A stretch of DNA of 64,000 nt from contig JAHBWY010000001.1 in NCBI GenBank assembly GCA_019636735.1, positions 124,001 through 188,000 on the forward strand, given 5' to 3'. This document shows positions 16,656 to 26,917 of this stretch, one piece after another. This stretch comes from Phycisphaeraceae bacterium (GTDB lineage Bacteria; Planctomycetota; Phycisphaerae; Phycisphaerales; SM1A02). A program made the translations under genes and the position numbers. Below the pieces are notes generated by a model. The model worked only from the letters and a program-made list of their open reading frames with translations. It had not been told where the DNA came from and did no database searches. Every line of letters begins with the position of its first letter. Within the stretch, counting starts at the first letter, position 1.

Positions 16656-17270
16656 TTATCCCGTTCGCAGCAATCGACGCTCCGTGCACAACCAATCCAC
16701 GGAGCGATCGTGCTCGGCTCGGGGGACTCGATCGACCACTTGGACCTCGTAGGCGACGCCGATGAGCAATGTCGTCGGTGGGAGGGCCGCGAGAAAGGCG
16801 TCGTAGAAGCCACCACCTCGGCCGAGCCTCGTTCCCGCGGCGTCAAAGGCGACTCCCGGTGTGAGGACCACCGAAATCGCCTCAGGAGCGACCTCTGAAC
16901 CCGCTGATGGCACCGAGGTGCCATGCAGACCCCGGCGCGTCTCTGAGAGGCCCTCGGGGGCTTCGACTTCGATCATCCTCATCAAGGGCACGCCGTCGGC
17001 GGACTGTCTCATTGCCTCCGGCAGGGCCACGCGCCGACCCTCACGCAGAAGATCGGTGAGCAGGCCCTTCAGATTGGGCTCATCGCGCAGCGCCAGGAAG
17101 CCGCAGATGACGCCGCCAACCGCGAGGAGCCCGCTTTCGGCCAGTTGGCGCTGGATCGAGTCGTCGGCGGCCACGCGCTGCGCATGGTCCGCCCGAGTTA
17201 TTCGGCTCCTGATCTCGGTTCGAAGGGCACTCTTGGCCGCGCTGATCGACTGTGACGGACAATCATCCAC
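16656..17270 (-). CDS. 5-formyltetrahydrofolate cyclo-ligase
   Basis: 204 residues from GTG 17270, the usual size. It converts 5-formyl-THF to 5,10-methenyl-THF using ATP. SAAKSALRTEIRSRI is the typical N-terminal helix, and RLGRGGGFYDAFLAAL is the phosphate-binding signature (G-x-GGG-[FY]-YD). The region PLMRMIEV is the family's substrate loop area. The stop lies 7 bp before the L,D-transpeptidase start, so the two are likely an operon. A TAGCCT box 8 nt before the GTG supports this start over the upstream in-frame ATG, which is within the glmS leader. Confidence 0.9.
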   Translation of the reverse strand: MDDCPSQSISAAKSALRTEIRSRITRADHAQRVAADDSIQRQLAESGLLAVGGVICGFLALRDEPNLKGLLTDLLREGRRVALPEAMRQSADGVPLMRMIEVEAPEGLSETRRGLHGTSVPSAGSEVAPEAISVVLTPGVAFDAAGTRLGRGGGFYDAFLAALPPTTLLIGVAYEVQVVDRVPRAEHDRSVDWLCTERRLLRTG

Positions 17271-17278
17271 AGCGGGAA

Positions 17279-17288
17279 AGGCTACCCT
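17279..17288. promoter_or_regulatory. Palindromic bidirectional -10 candidate between the formyl-THF ligase gene and glmS
   Basis: AGGCTACCCT reads as TACCCT rightward and TAGCCT leftward, with one shared TA step. The leftward box is 8 nt from the GTG of the cyclo-ligase; the rightward one is 70 nt before the glmS ATG. It matches ANNNTANNNT elements in two other divergent gaps of this window. Confidence 0.4.
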
Positions 17289-17358
17289 TGAACGCTCGAT
17301 CGGCGAACAGCGAGCGGCCGATACCAGTAGCGACACCTTTCCTGGAGAGCCCCCTCGC

Positions 17359-19197
17359 ATGTGTGGAATTGTTGCCTACATCGGCCGCCGACCCGCCAAG
17401 CACATCCTTTTGGAGGGCCTGAAGCGGCTCGAGTACCGAGGCTATGACTCCGCCGGGCTGGCGGTGCTGGACAAGGGGCAACTGAGATTGGCTCGTGCGG
17501 TGGGCAAGGTCTGTGCGCTGGAAGAAGTGGTCGAGCGTGAGGGCGGCTTCGATGGCAGCATCGGCATGGCCCACACTCGCTGGGCGACCCACGGCGGAGT
17601 GACCGAGCGGAACGCCCATCCGCACCGCGACGATCCGAAGCTCGGGCACGGCATCGCGCTCATCCACAACGGCATCATCGAGAACTACGCGGTTCTCAAG
17701 AAGTACCTCGAGGAGAAGGGGCACACCTTCACCAGTGAGACGGACAGCGAGGTCCTGGCGCACCTCATCGGCGAGCTCTACCGGGGCGACCTTGAGCGAG
17801 CGGTGCAGTCAGCCCTTCGGGAAGTGACCGGTGCCTACGCCATCGCCGTCATCTGCGAGCAGGAACCAGACACGCTGGTAGTGGCCCGCAAGGGGTCGCC
17901 GCTGATGGTCGGTGTCGGCAATGGCGAGTATGTGGTCGCCAGCGATGCGAGCGCCATCGTGGCACACACGAATCAGGCGTTCACACTTGCGGACTACACG
18001 GTCGCCAAGCTCACTCGAGAGAGCTTCCGGACGGCCACGGTCGACAATGTTCCGGTTGATGCGCAGGTCAAGGAACTGGAATTCGATCTCCAGCAGATCG
18101 ATCTGGGGACCTTCGAGCACTACATGCTCAAGGAGATCTTCGAGCAGCCGCAGGCGCTGCGCACCTGCCTCCAGGGTCGCATCGATGAGCGCGGTGGCCA
18201 GATCGTCCTTGGCGGCGTCGTGCCCTTCGCCCGACAGCTCGCCAACGCTCGCCGTGTGGCGCTGGTGGGGCAGGGCACCGCTCTCCACGCGTGCATGATC
18301 GGCACCTACCTGATGGAGGAACTCGCGAAGATCCCGACCGACTGGGATTTCGCCAGCGAGTTCCGCTATAGAAACCCGATCGTAGAAGAGGGCACCGTGG
18401 TGATCGCGGTCAGCCAGAGCGGCGAGACTGCGGACACGCTCGCAGCGCTTCAGGAGGCGAAGCAGCGCGGAGCTCTGGCCCTTGGCATCGTGAATGTCGT
18501 AGGGTCGAGCATCGCGAGGGAGACCGACGCGGGGGTCTATCTGCGCGTTGGTCCGGAGATTGGCGTCGCGAGCACCAAGGCGTTCGTTGGCCAGGTGACC
18601 GTGGCGGCCATGCTCGCGCTCTTTGTGGGACGAAGGCGATATCTCTCGCCCGAGTTCACCTCCTCGTACATGAGGCAGCTCAAGTCGGTCCCTTCCCAGA
18701 TTGAGCGAGTGCTTGAGCAGTCGGAGCACATCAGGCGTGTGACCGCCAAGTACATCCATCGCGAGAACTGGCTCTTCCTGGGACGCGGCGTGAACTACCC
18801 CGTCGCGCTTGAAGGCGCCCTGAAGCTGAAGGAGATCTCCTACATCCACGCCGAGGGCATGCCCGCAGCGGAAATGAAGCACGGCCCGATCGCTTTGATC
18901 GACCATGGCATGCCTGCGGTCTTCGTGGCCACCCGGAACAGCCAGTATGAGAAGGTGCTCTCGAACATCGAGGAGGTCCGCAGTCGCGGCGGCCACATCA
19001 TCGCGGTCGCCACCGAGGGCGACGAGCATGTGAAGTCGCTCTGCGAAGATGTCTTCTATGTCCCCGACCTGCCCGAGCATCTTCAGCCGCTCGTGACTGT
19101 GGTTCCACTCCAGTTGCTGGCCTATCACGCCGCGGTCATGCGAGGCAAGGATGTGGACAAGCCGCGAAACCTCGCCAAGAGCGTGACAGTCGAGTGA
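17359..19197 (+). CDS. glmS: Glutamine--fructose-6-phosphate aminotransferase (isomerising)
   Basis: 612 residues, the normal length. First step of UDP-GlcNAc synthesis: fructose-6-phosphate plus glutamine gives glucosamine-6-phosphate. The class II glutaminase domain starts at the processed Cys2 (MCGIVAYIG) with LEYRGYDSAGLAV, HTRWATHGG and HNGIIENY. Two SIS domains follow (ALVGQGTALHACMIGTYLME, VIAVSQSGETADTLAAL, GVASTKAFVGQV and LGRGVNYPVALEGALKLKE), ending with the family-typical KPRNLAKSVTVE. A GGAGAG ribosome site precedes ATG 17359. No glmS ribozyme-like leader was recognised. Supplies precursors for peptidoglycan and outer-membrane lipid. Confidence 0.97.
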   Translation: MCGIVAYIGRRPAKHILLEGLKRLEYRGYDSAGLAVLDKGQLRLARAVGKVCALEEVVEREGGFDGSIGMAHTRWATHGGVTERNAHPHRDDPKLGHGIALIHNGIIENYAVLKKYLEEKGHTFTSETDSEVLAHLIGELYRGDLERAVQSALREVTGAYAIAVICEQEPDTLVVARKGSPLMVGVGNGEYVVASDASAIVAHTNQAFTLADYTVAKLTRESFRTATVDNVPVDAQVKELEFDLQQIDLGTFEHYMLKEIFEQPQALRTCLQGRIDERGGQIVLGGVVPFARQLANARRVALVGQGTALHACMIGTYLMEELAKIPTDWDFASEFRYRNPIVEEGTVVIAVSQSGETADTLAALQEAKQRGALALGIVNVVGSSIARETDAGVYLRVGPEIGVASTKAFVGQVTVAAMLALFVGRRRYLSPEFTSSYMRQLKSVPSQIERVLEQSEHIRRVTAKYIHRENWLFLGRGVNYPVALEGALKLKEISYIHAEGMPAAEMKHGPIALIDHGMPAVFVATRNSQYEKVLSNIEEVRSRGGHIIAVATEGDEHVKSLCEDVFYVPDLPEHLQPLVTVVPLQLLAYHAAVMRGKDVDKPRNLAKSVTVE

Positions 19198-19373
19198 AGA
19201 CTCGCCGCTGATCGTCGGTGCCGTGCTCTGCCGCGCGGGTTGCTCGCGCCTTCAACACGCTCGAGCGCTCACGCGATCGACCGCAGAGCGCTCCCGCCGT
19301 GGCGAGATCGCCCCGCAGCAGGGCTCTCGCTTTCGACGCACTGGACGAGTTGGCAGGCTGAAAGTGCACGGGC

Positions 19374-19410
19374 AAAAAAGAACCGAGGCCGCCCTTGCGA
19401 GCGGCCTCGG
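19374..19410 (-). terminator. Intrinsic terminator for the leftward PEP-CTERM-like gene
   Basis: On the minus strand a 10-bp stem CCGAGGCCGC (19410-19401 with 19392-19383), 8-nt loop, is followed by TTCTTTTTT. It lies 70 bp after the stop at 19479. A second hairpin without a T tail (19425-19443, AGACAGGT arms) lies between. Confidence 0.85.
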
Positions 19411-19478
19411 TGAGTTGCGCTGTCAGACAGGTCGAACCTGTCTTCCGGGTCGCGTAGTCCGCGACTCGTCCCCTGAGA

Positions 19479-20183
19479 TCAGGCCCGACGACGACGACCA
19501 GCGATGCCCGCGAGACCGAGGAGCGCCAGAGCGCCCGGGGTCGGGATGGCATACTTGAAGGTCTTGTTGTCCTGGCCGAAGAAGGTGCCCGTGCCACCGA
19601 CGATACCGGTGCCGACCTGCGCCCCGAAGACGAGGAAGCGGTTGTTGGCCGCGCCGTCAGCGAGGATCGAGAAGCGGCCGACGATGACGCCCAGCGGGCC
19701 ATCGGTGCCCTGCCAGAAGCCCTGAAGCACGAGCGCCTTCGCGCCGTTGCTGTTGTTGGCCGGGTTGGGGTTCACGGTGAACCAACCAGCGCCGGGGCTC
19801 GGCGGGAGAGTGGGATCCGCACCCTCATCGTCGTTCCAGTTCAGGAAGCTGCCGTCCGGCGAGGTGTTGCCGACCGGGGTTCCGCCAGCAATCGCAGCGC
19901 CGAGGGCGACGCGGGAGTCAGCAGCATTCGAACCGCCGAGCGGCTGCCAAGAGCCGTTCTGCTGATAGAAGTTCGTCGCGCCGACGAGCTGAATGTTCGA
20001 GTTGAAGATGTTCAGGATCTTGTCCTGAGACGACGAGTAGACCGCGTACACATCGAGCACGTGGTAGGTGTTCGCGCCGACGGTGACATCGTAGGTGTCA
20101 GCGCCGAAACCGAGGAACGCAGCGTTCGATGAGCCCGCGATGCATGCCGCGAGCAAACCGCTTCCAAGAAGAACCTTTCGCAT
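19479..20183 (-). CDS. PEP-CTERM-like sorted exported protein
   Basis: 234 residues. ATG 20183 gives a signal peptide (MRKVLLGSGLLAACIAGSSN) and is preceded by GAGAGGG. The mature part is Asn/Gly-rich beta with DTYDVTVGANTYHVLDVYAV and SQDKILNIFNSNIQLVG; the fold is not recognised, though similar proteins recur in Phycisphaerae. The C-terminal sorting tail is PTPGALALLGLAGIAG followed by RRRRA. Probably processed by an exosortase-like enzyme and kept at the surface. The 270 bp upstream of the gene hold no other feature I can support. Confidence 0.85.
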   Translation of the reverse strand: MRKVLLGSGLLAACIAGSSNAAFLGFGADTYDVTVGANTYHVLDVYAVYSSSQDKILNIFNSNIQLVGATNFYQQNGSWQPLGGSNAADSRVALGAAIAGGTPVGNTSPDGSFLNWNDDEGADPTLPPSPGAGWFTVNPNPANNSNGAKALVLQGFWQGTDGPLGVIVGRFSILADGAANNRFLVFGAQVGTGIVGGTGTFFGQDNKTFKYAIPTPGALALLGLAGIAGRRRRA

Positions 20184-20453
20184 CTTGATCTTTCCCTCTC
20201 TATGTTGATCAGGGGTCCGAGTCCGAAACGGGCTGGCACGCAACCAAGCCCAACACGCACATAGTGCCACCTTCCGAGGTATTTTCCAAGGGGCCTGTCC
20301 AAAATCTTGGCAAAACGGTGTCGAATTGTTCCGTCTGGTTCGGTGACCTGTAGGCCATAAGAATGACTAAAGCCGCGTCATGTAACCCGGGCGGCCTTAT
20401 TATTGGACTCCATCGTCCCGTGGCCCGTTGTCCTGGCCGTGCGCCTCGAGCGC

Positions 20454-23048
<2,595 letters not shown>

Positions 23049-23226
23049 AGGACCCTCGTCGTCGCAAGCGCCATGCCGGGTGCTCGCGGGCGATGGGCCG
23101 TCGGGGCGATTCCCGGCCGATCTGGCGCGCCCTTCGAGCACGCCCGTGGCCCAATCACTGCCAAAGCAGCAGGCATGAAGGGGGCTGTTCGAAGCCAGCG
23201 GAGCGGCCGCCGAGATCGCGCGGGGC

Positions 23227-23232
23227 TACATT
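23227..23232 (+). promoter_or_regulatory. Candidate -10 (TACATT) for the gsp operon
   Basis: GCTACATTAG lies 16 nt before the gspF ATG, in the style of the TANNNT boxes seen elsewhere in the window; AAGGA follows as a ribosome site. No clear -35. Confidence 0.3.
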
Positions 23233-23248
23233 AGAAGGACCTCGACGA

Positions 23249-24433
23249 ATGGCCGTCTACGCCTACATCGCCAGGGATCAACGCGGCGTCCGAGTTCAGG
23301 GCAGGGTCGAGGCTGCCAATGAACAGGCGGCGGCGGCGGACCTGAGCGCCCGGGGCCTCGCCCCGGTCCGGGTTGAGGCGGCCACCTCGGCCATGCCCCG
23401 AGGGGGGCGGATTCCAGCGAGGCGCCTTGCCACCTCATATCAACAGTTGTCGGATCTGCTCCGCGCGGGAGTGCCCTTGCTTCGCTCACTTCAGCTTCTG
23501 GGACGAGGCCGCGCCGATCCGAGTCTTGCGGCCATCTGGTCGAAGATCGCCGACGAGGTCGCCGACGGCTCGCGTCTGGCCGACGCCCTTGCCCGGCACC
23601 CTCGCGTCTTCCCGAGCATCCAGGTGGCGGTGGTCCGGGCGGGTGAGCGGGGCTCCTTCCTCGAGCCGGCGCTCGCCCGACTCGGTCGGTTCCTGCACCA
23701 TCAGGCGGAGATGCGCAGCCGCGTGCTGGGCAGCTTGATCTACCCATGCATTCTGCTGGTGGGCGGCGTCGCGCTCGTCATCGCGGCGATGGTCTTCCTG
23801 GTCCCTCAGTTCAGGCCGCAGTTCGCACGGATCGAGACGCCCTTGGCGACCCGCGTGCTCTTCTTGCTCTCCGACCTGATTCTCGTGTGGTGGCCCCTGG
23901 TGGTGCCCGCGGTGATTGGACTTGGAATCGCCGGGTTCGTCGCCATGCGGCGCGATCGGGTGCGCCGCGCGGTCGCCTCGGCGCTCCTGCGAGTGCCCAA
24001 GGTCGGGGCGTTGATTCGAGGTCTCGCTGTGGCGCGCGTCACGCGCGTGCTCGGAACGCTCTTGGAGAACGGCATTCCACTCATTCAGGCGATGCAGACA
24101 TCGCGCGACGCCTCGGGGCATCCGCTGCTGGCCGAGGCGCTCGACAACGCCACGGAAGCCGTGCGTGGCGGCGAGTCGCTCACCCGGCCGCTCGCGGCGA
24201 GCGGTTTCTTTGACGAGGATGTGATCGAGATGATCTCCGTTGGCGAGAGCGCGAACAACCTCGCCCAGGTGCTTGTCAGCATTGCCGAGACGCTCGAATC
24301 GAGAGTGGATCGGGCGCTCGATCTCGCCATGCGACTGCTCGAACCGCTCCTTCTTCTGCTGCTGGCCGGAGGCGTGGTCTTCATCTTCCTCTCGCTGGTT
24401 CTGCCGCTGATGAGCCTCTCGTCGAAGCTGTAA
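23249..24433 (+). CDS. gspF: Type II secretion inner-membrane platform protein GspF
   Basis: 394 residues. N-terminal MAVYAYIARDQRGVRVQG matches the GspF/PilC start. Two copies of the T2SSF helical domain: the first has LSDLLRAGVPLLRSLQLLG and VVRAGERGSFLEPALARL, the second LGTLLENGIPLIQAMQTS and MISVGESANNLAQVL. Membrane helices lie near residues 165-190, 215-240 and 365-385 (LLEPLLLLLLAGGVVFIFLS). It couples the assembly ATPase to pseudopilus growth. First gene of the locus; no gspE precedes it, although gspE usually does. AAGGA precedes the ATG. Confidence 0.93.
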   Translation: MAVYAYIARDQRGVRVQGRVEAANEQAAAADLSARGLAPVRVEAATSAMPRGGRIPARRLATSYQQLSDLLRAGVPLLRSLQLLGRGRADPSLAAIWSKIADEVADGSRLADALARHPRVFPSIQVAVVRAGERGSFLEPALARLGRFLHHQAEMRSRVLGSLIYPCILLVGGVALVIAAMVFLVPQFRPQFARIETPLATRVLFLLSDLILVWWPLVVPAVIGLGIAGFVAMRRDRVRRAVASALLRVPKVGALIRGLAVARVTRVLGTLLENGIPLIQAMQTSRDASGHPLLAEALDNATEAVRGGESLTRPLAASGFFDEDVIEMISVGESANNLAQVLVSIAETLESRVDRALDLAMRLLEPLLLLLLAGGVVFIFLSLVLPLMSLSSKL

Positions 24434-24535
24434 CGGCGGTTGGACCCTGCGAAGCCTGTCGTTCGACCGTGCCGCGCCGCCGATCCATGGAAGCGACATG
24501 GCATGCCCACTATGCTCCCCCTCAGGAGACCCTGC

Positions 24536-25048
24536 ATGCACTCGACCGCCCACCGTCGCGCGTTCACCATCCTGGAGCTGCTGATCGTCATCGGCATCAT
24601 GCTGGTGCTGGGGGCGCTGGTGGTCATCAATGTGGTGGGTGCTCGAGACAAGGCCGATGTGCAGTCGACGGTGGTTCAGTTGCGGCAGTTCCAGTCGGCC
24701 ATCGATCGATTCCGGGTCGACATGCGGCGCCTGCCCACGCAGGAGGAGGGATTGAAGATCCTCTGGAGCGCCGAGGGATTGGATGAGACCGAGCGCTCGA
24801 ACTGGAGCGGCCCTTACCTCAGCGATCCGAAGCCGCGCGACCTCTGGGGCTCCGAGTGGATCTTCAAGGTTCCAGCTGATGTCGGCGGCCTCGACTTCGA
24901 CATCATCTCGGCGGGACCCGACCGGCAGGAGGGCACGGACGACGACATCTCACTCGCACGCGAGCGCATCAAGGACGCTGGCGGCGAGGATGCATTCAGT
25001 GACTTCGGCAGCTCGAGCACGGGCGTCGGCGGGTCGTCAGCGCGATGA
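24536..25048 (+). CDS. gspG: Major pseudopilin GspG
   Basis: 170 residues. ATG 24536 follows AGGAG. Class III prepilin signal: a short basic lead HSTAHRRA, cleavage before Phe, then FTILELLIVIGIMLVLGALV with the invariant Glu5. The residue before the cut is Ala rather than the usual Gly. C-terminal features are typical of GspG: RRLPTQEEGLKIL, WSGPYL, KPRDLWGSEW and the calcium-loop region GPDRQEGTDDDI. Builds the periplasmic pseudopilus. A 102-bp gap after gspF contains TATGCT at 24511, so an internal promoter is possible. Confidence 0.93.
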   Translation: MHSTAHRRAFTILELLIVIGIMLVLGALVVINVVGARDKADVQSTVVQLRQFQSAIDRFRVDMRRLPTQEEGLKILWSAEGLDETERSNWSGPYLSDPKPRDLWGSEWIFKVPADVGGLDFDIISAGPDRQEGTDDDISLARERIKDAGGEDAFSDFGSSSTGVGGSSAR

Positions 25049-25713
25049 ACCGGCGCGCGCCGAAGGCGCGCGGGGTGCGGGCGGTCGGAGAATCCGCCGC
25101 GCAGGTGGTCGGTCACAGGCTGGGCGTGACGCTCCTTGAGTTGATGGTGGTGCTCGGGCTGATCGTGGCGATCATGGCGCTCGCGGGTCCGTTGTTCATG
25201 CAGTCGATGCGCGATCGGGCGCTTCAGGATGCCGGAGAGCGGATGGTGGCGGGACTCGACGCCGCGCGCGCCCATGCGCAGCGCGAGGGCGTGGTGGTGG
25301 AGGTCATCGCGAGCGCCGGCGGTCGACGCATGGTGGCGACAGAGTGGTCCCCCGATGGTGGAGAGGCGCGTCCTGTCCCGGCGCTCTTCTTTGAGCTGCC
25401 GGCTCCGGTAAGCCTGATCGTGGAGCCCGGTGAAGAGACCCTGGTGATCTTCCTCCCCGATGGCTCTGCGCCCGCCGCGCGGCGCTGCGTGCTGCGGGGC
25501 GATGAGGCACTCGAGGCGTTGGTCACCATTTCGCCGATGCTTGGCCGAGCGTCGGTGACCATGCGGGCGCGGCGCGAGGATGGCGAAGCCGATCTTGAGG
25601 AAGATGATTCAGACGACCTCGTGGGCGAGGCTGATGGTGAGGTGCTCGCGCCGGAGTCGCAGTGGCGCATGGAAGGCCGAGCGCCCGAGCCGAAGGGGGT
25701 GGGTGTGCCATGA
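25045..25713 (+). CDS. gspH: Minor pseudopilin GspH-like
   Basis: 222 residues; ATG overlaps the gspG stop (ATGA). After a 27-residue basic lead comes a prepilin helix, G then VTLLELMVVLGLIVAIMALA with Glu5. A GspH-like beta region follows (LDAARAHAQREGVVVEVI, typical ARSEA-like motif of GspH/FimT), then an acidic stretch (EADLEEDDSDDLVGEADGE) near the end, absent from standard GspH. Minor pseudopilin of the tip complex. Name based on helix, domain and gene order. Confidence 0.8.
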   Translation: MNRRAPKARGVRAVGESAAQVVGHRLGVTLLELMVVLGLIVAIMALAGPLFMQSMRDRALQDAGERMVAGLDAARAHAQREGVVVEVIASAGGRRMVATEWSPDGGEARPVPALFFELPAPVSLIVEPGEETLVIFLPDGSAPAARRCVLRGDEALEALVTISPMLGRASVTMRARREDGEADLEEDDSDDLVGEADGEVLAPESQWRMEGRAPEPKGVGVP

Positions 25714-26168
25714 GCCGTCGAGGCGCCGTGCTTCTCGAGCTCCTGGTGGCGCTGGCCATCTTCGTCGTCGCTGCGACCACGCTGCTGGCGACCTTCGGTG
25801 ATGTGATTGCGTCGCTTGATCGCGGGGCCGTGCAGTCGCGGGCGGTGGACCTCGCGCGAACGCGCATGAGCGAGATCGAAGCGGGCCTTGTCGCCACCGA
25901 AGACCTGCGCTCCGAGGGGCGAAGTCGACCAGCGGCGGCGGGCGGTGGCTCGTCGCGCGATCGTGGCGAGGTGCGCGATCCCGATGGTCTCTTTGTCGAG
26001 ACGAGTGTGACCATGAGCGAGTTTCCGAACCTCTCGCTCGTTGAGATTCGCGTCTACGACGGCGTCCGGAGCGATGCCCGCTTCACGCTTCGGCAATTGG
26101 TCGAGCTGCCGCGTCAGCGGAGCGCGGCCGACCTGGGTGATGACTCCGAAGTGGAGCGTGCACCGTGA
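25710..26168 (+). CDS. gspI: Minor pseudopilin GspI-like
   Basis: 152 residues; ATG overlaps the gspH stop (ATGA). Short lead MSRRG, then AVLLELLVALAIFVVAATTL with Glu5; position 1 is Ala rather than Phe or Met. ARTRMSEIEAG resembles the conserved A-x-x-x-A-x-x-x-E segment of GspI, though a low-complexity Arg/Gly/Ser loop follows. Assigned from its place between H and J and helix features; together with J and K it should form the pseudopilus tip. Confidence 0.78.
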   Translation: MSRRGAVLLELLVALAIFVVAATTLLATFGDVIASLDRGAVQSRAVDLARTRMSEIEAGLVATEDLRSEGRSRPAAAGGGSSRDRGEVRDPDGLFVETSVTMSEFPNLSLVEIRVYDGVRSDARFTLRQLVELPRQRSAADLGDDSEVERAP

Positions 26169-26917
26169 GAGCGCCGGCGCGACGAGGCTTCACGCTGATC
26201 GAGGTGCTGGTCGCCCTCGGACTGGCGGCGGCGCTCCTCGGTTCGGTGATCGTCTTCGTCTCCAACCTGCGCGAGGCGCGAGGTCGCCTCGAAGAGCGGA
26301 CGATGCGGGAGCGAGCGGTCGATCACTTCTTCGATGCCCTCGAGGCGTCGATTCTCACGAGCATGCTCGACGCTGGCGATGGCGGCTTCGAAGGAAGCGA
26401 GGAGAGTTGCACCATCTTCACGGCGTCGGTGGATGCCGCGGCCACGCTTGAGCGGGGCGGTCGTCCCTTCATTCCCGCGTCGCGCTCATGGTTTGGCGTC
26501 GATCGTTCACGCGGAGCGCTCCTGGTGCGGCGAGGTGATTCAGCGCCCGAGGCGCTGCCCGCCGGCATCGACGCACTGCAATTCCGCTATCACGATGGCC
26601 GTGAGTGGGTGAGCGCGTTCGATGCGCGGACGCAGGGCCGACTGCCAACGGCGATCGAAGTGAGCGTCTGGCTTGCCGCCGCAGCTCCAGCCGGCGAGGT
26701 CGCTCGCCCGGCCGAGGAACGCGATGGCGAAGGCGGTGGCGCCGACTCCCGCGGCGGCGCTGCCACACGCGGCTCTGCTGATGAGCGCGCTCGCAGCGCC
26801 GGGCTCTTCGAACCACCGGAAGCTCCCGAGGCGCCGCCGGATCGGCGCCGCGTCATCGTGATTCCCGATTCGGCACCTGCGGAACTCCTTCCTGCAACCG
26901 TGGAGCGCACGCCGTGA
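26165..26917 (+). CDS. gspJ: Minor pseudopilin GspJ-like
   Basis: 250 residues; GTG overlaps the gspI stop (GTGA). Prepilin signal RAPARRG before FTLIEVLVALGLAAALLGSV, with Glu5. The body shows GspJ-like elements: RERAVDHFFDALEASI, a beta region with ALLVRRGDSAPEALPAGIDA, and LQFRYHDGREWVSAFDA, followed by a family-typical strand ATAIEV-like segment (LPTAIEVSVWL). A Pro/Glu/Ala-rich tail of about 70 residues extends beyond the usual domain. Confidence 0.8.
   Translation: MRAPARRGFTLIEVLVALGLAAALLGSVIVFVSNLREARGRLEERTMRERAVDHFFDALEASILTSMLDAGDGGFEGSEESCTIFTASVDAAATLERGGRPFIPASRSWFGVDRSRGALLVRRGDSAPEALPAGIDALQFRYHDGREWVSAFDARTQGRLPTAIEVSVWLAAAAPAGEVARPAEERDGEGGGADSRGGAATRGSADERARSAGLFEPPEAPEAPPDRRRVIVIPDSAPAELLPATVERTP

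Noticed and set aside
17289-17358. glmS ribozyme or riboswitch upstream of glmS
   Set aside because: The leader is only about 70 nt and shows none of the ribozyme's conserved helices or core; glmS ribozymes are also known mainly from Gram-positive bacteria.
17809-19128. 439-codon open frame on the minus strand
   Set aside because: Entirely antisense to glmS, whose protein is unmistakable; no ribosome site or domain.
19425-19478. tRNA-like hairpin with GGTTCGACC on the minus strand
   Set aside because: An 8-bp hairpin with a 3-nt loop, not a T arm with 7-nt loop; no matching acceptor or anticodon arm can be drawn.
20225-20275. Sigma-54 site in TGGCACTATGTGCG upstream of a PEP-CTERM-like gene
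   Set aside because: The distance between GG and GC is 8 instead of 10 bp.
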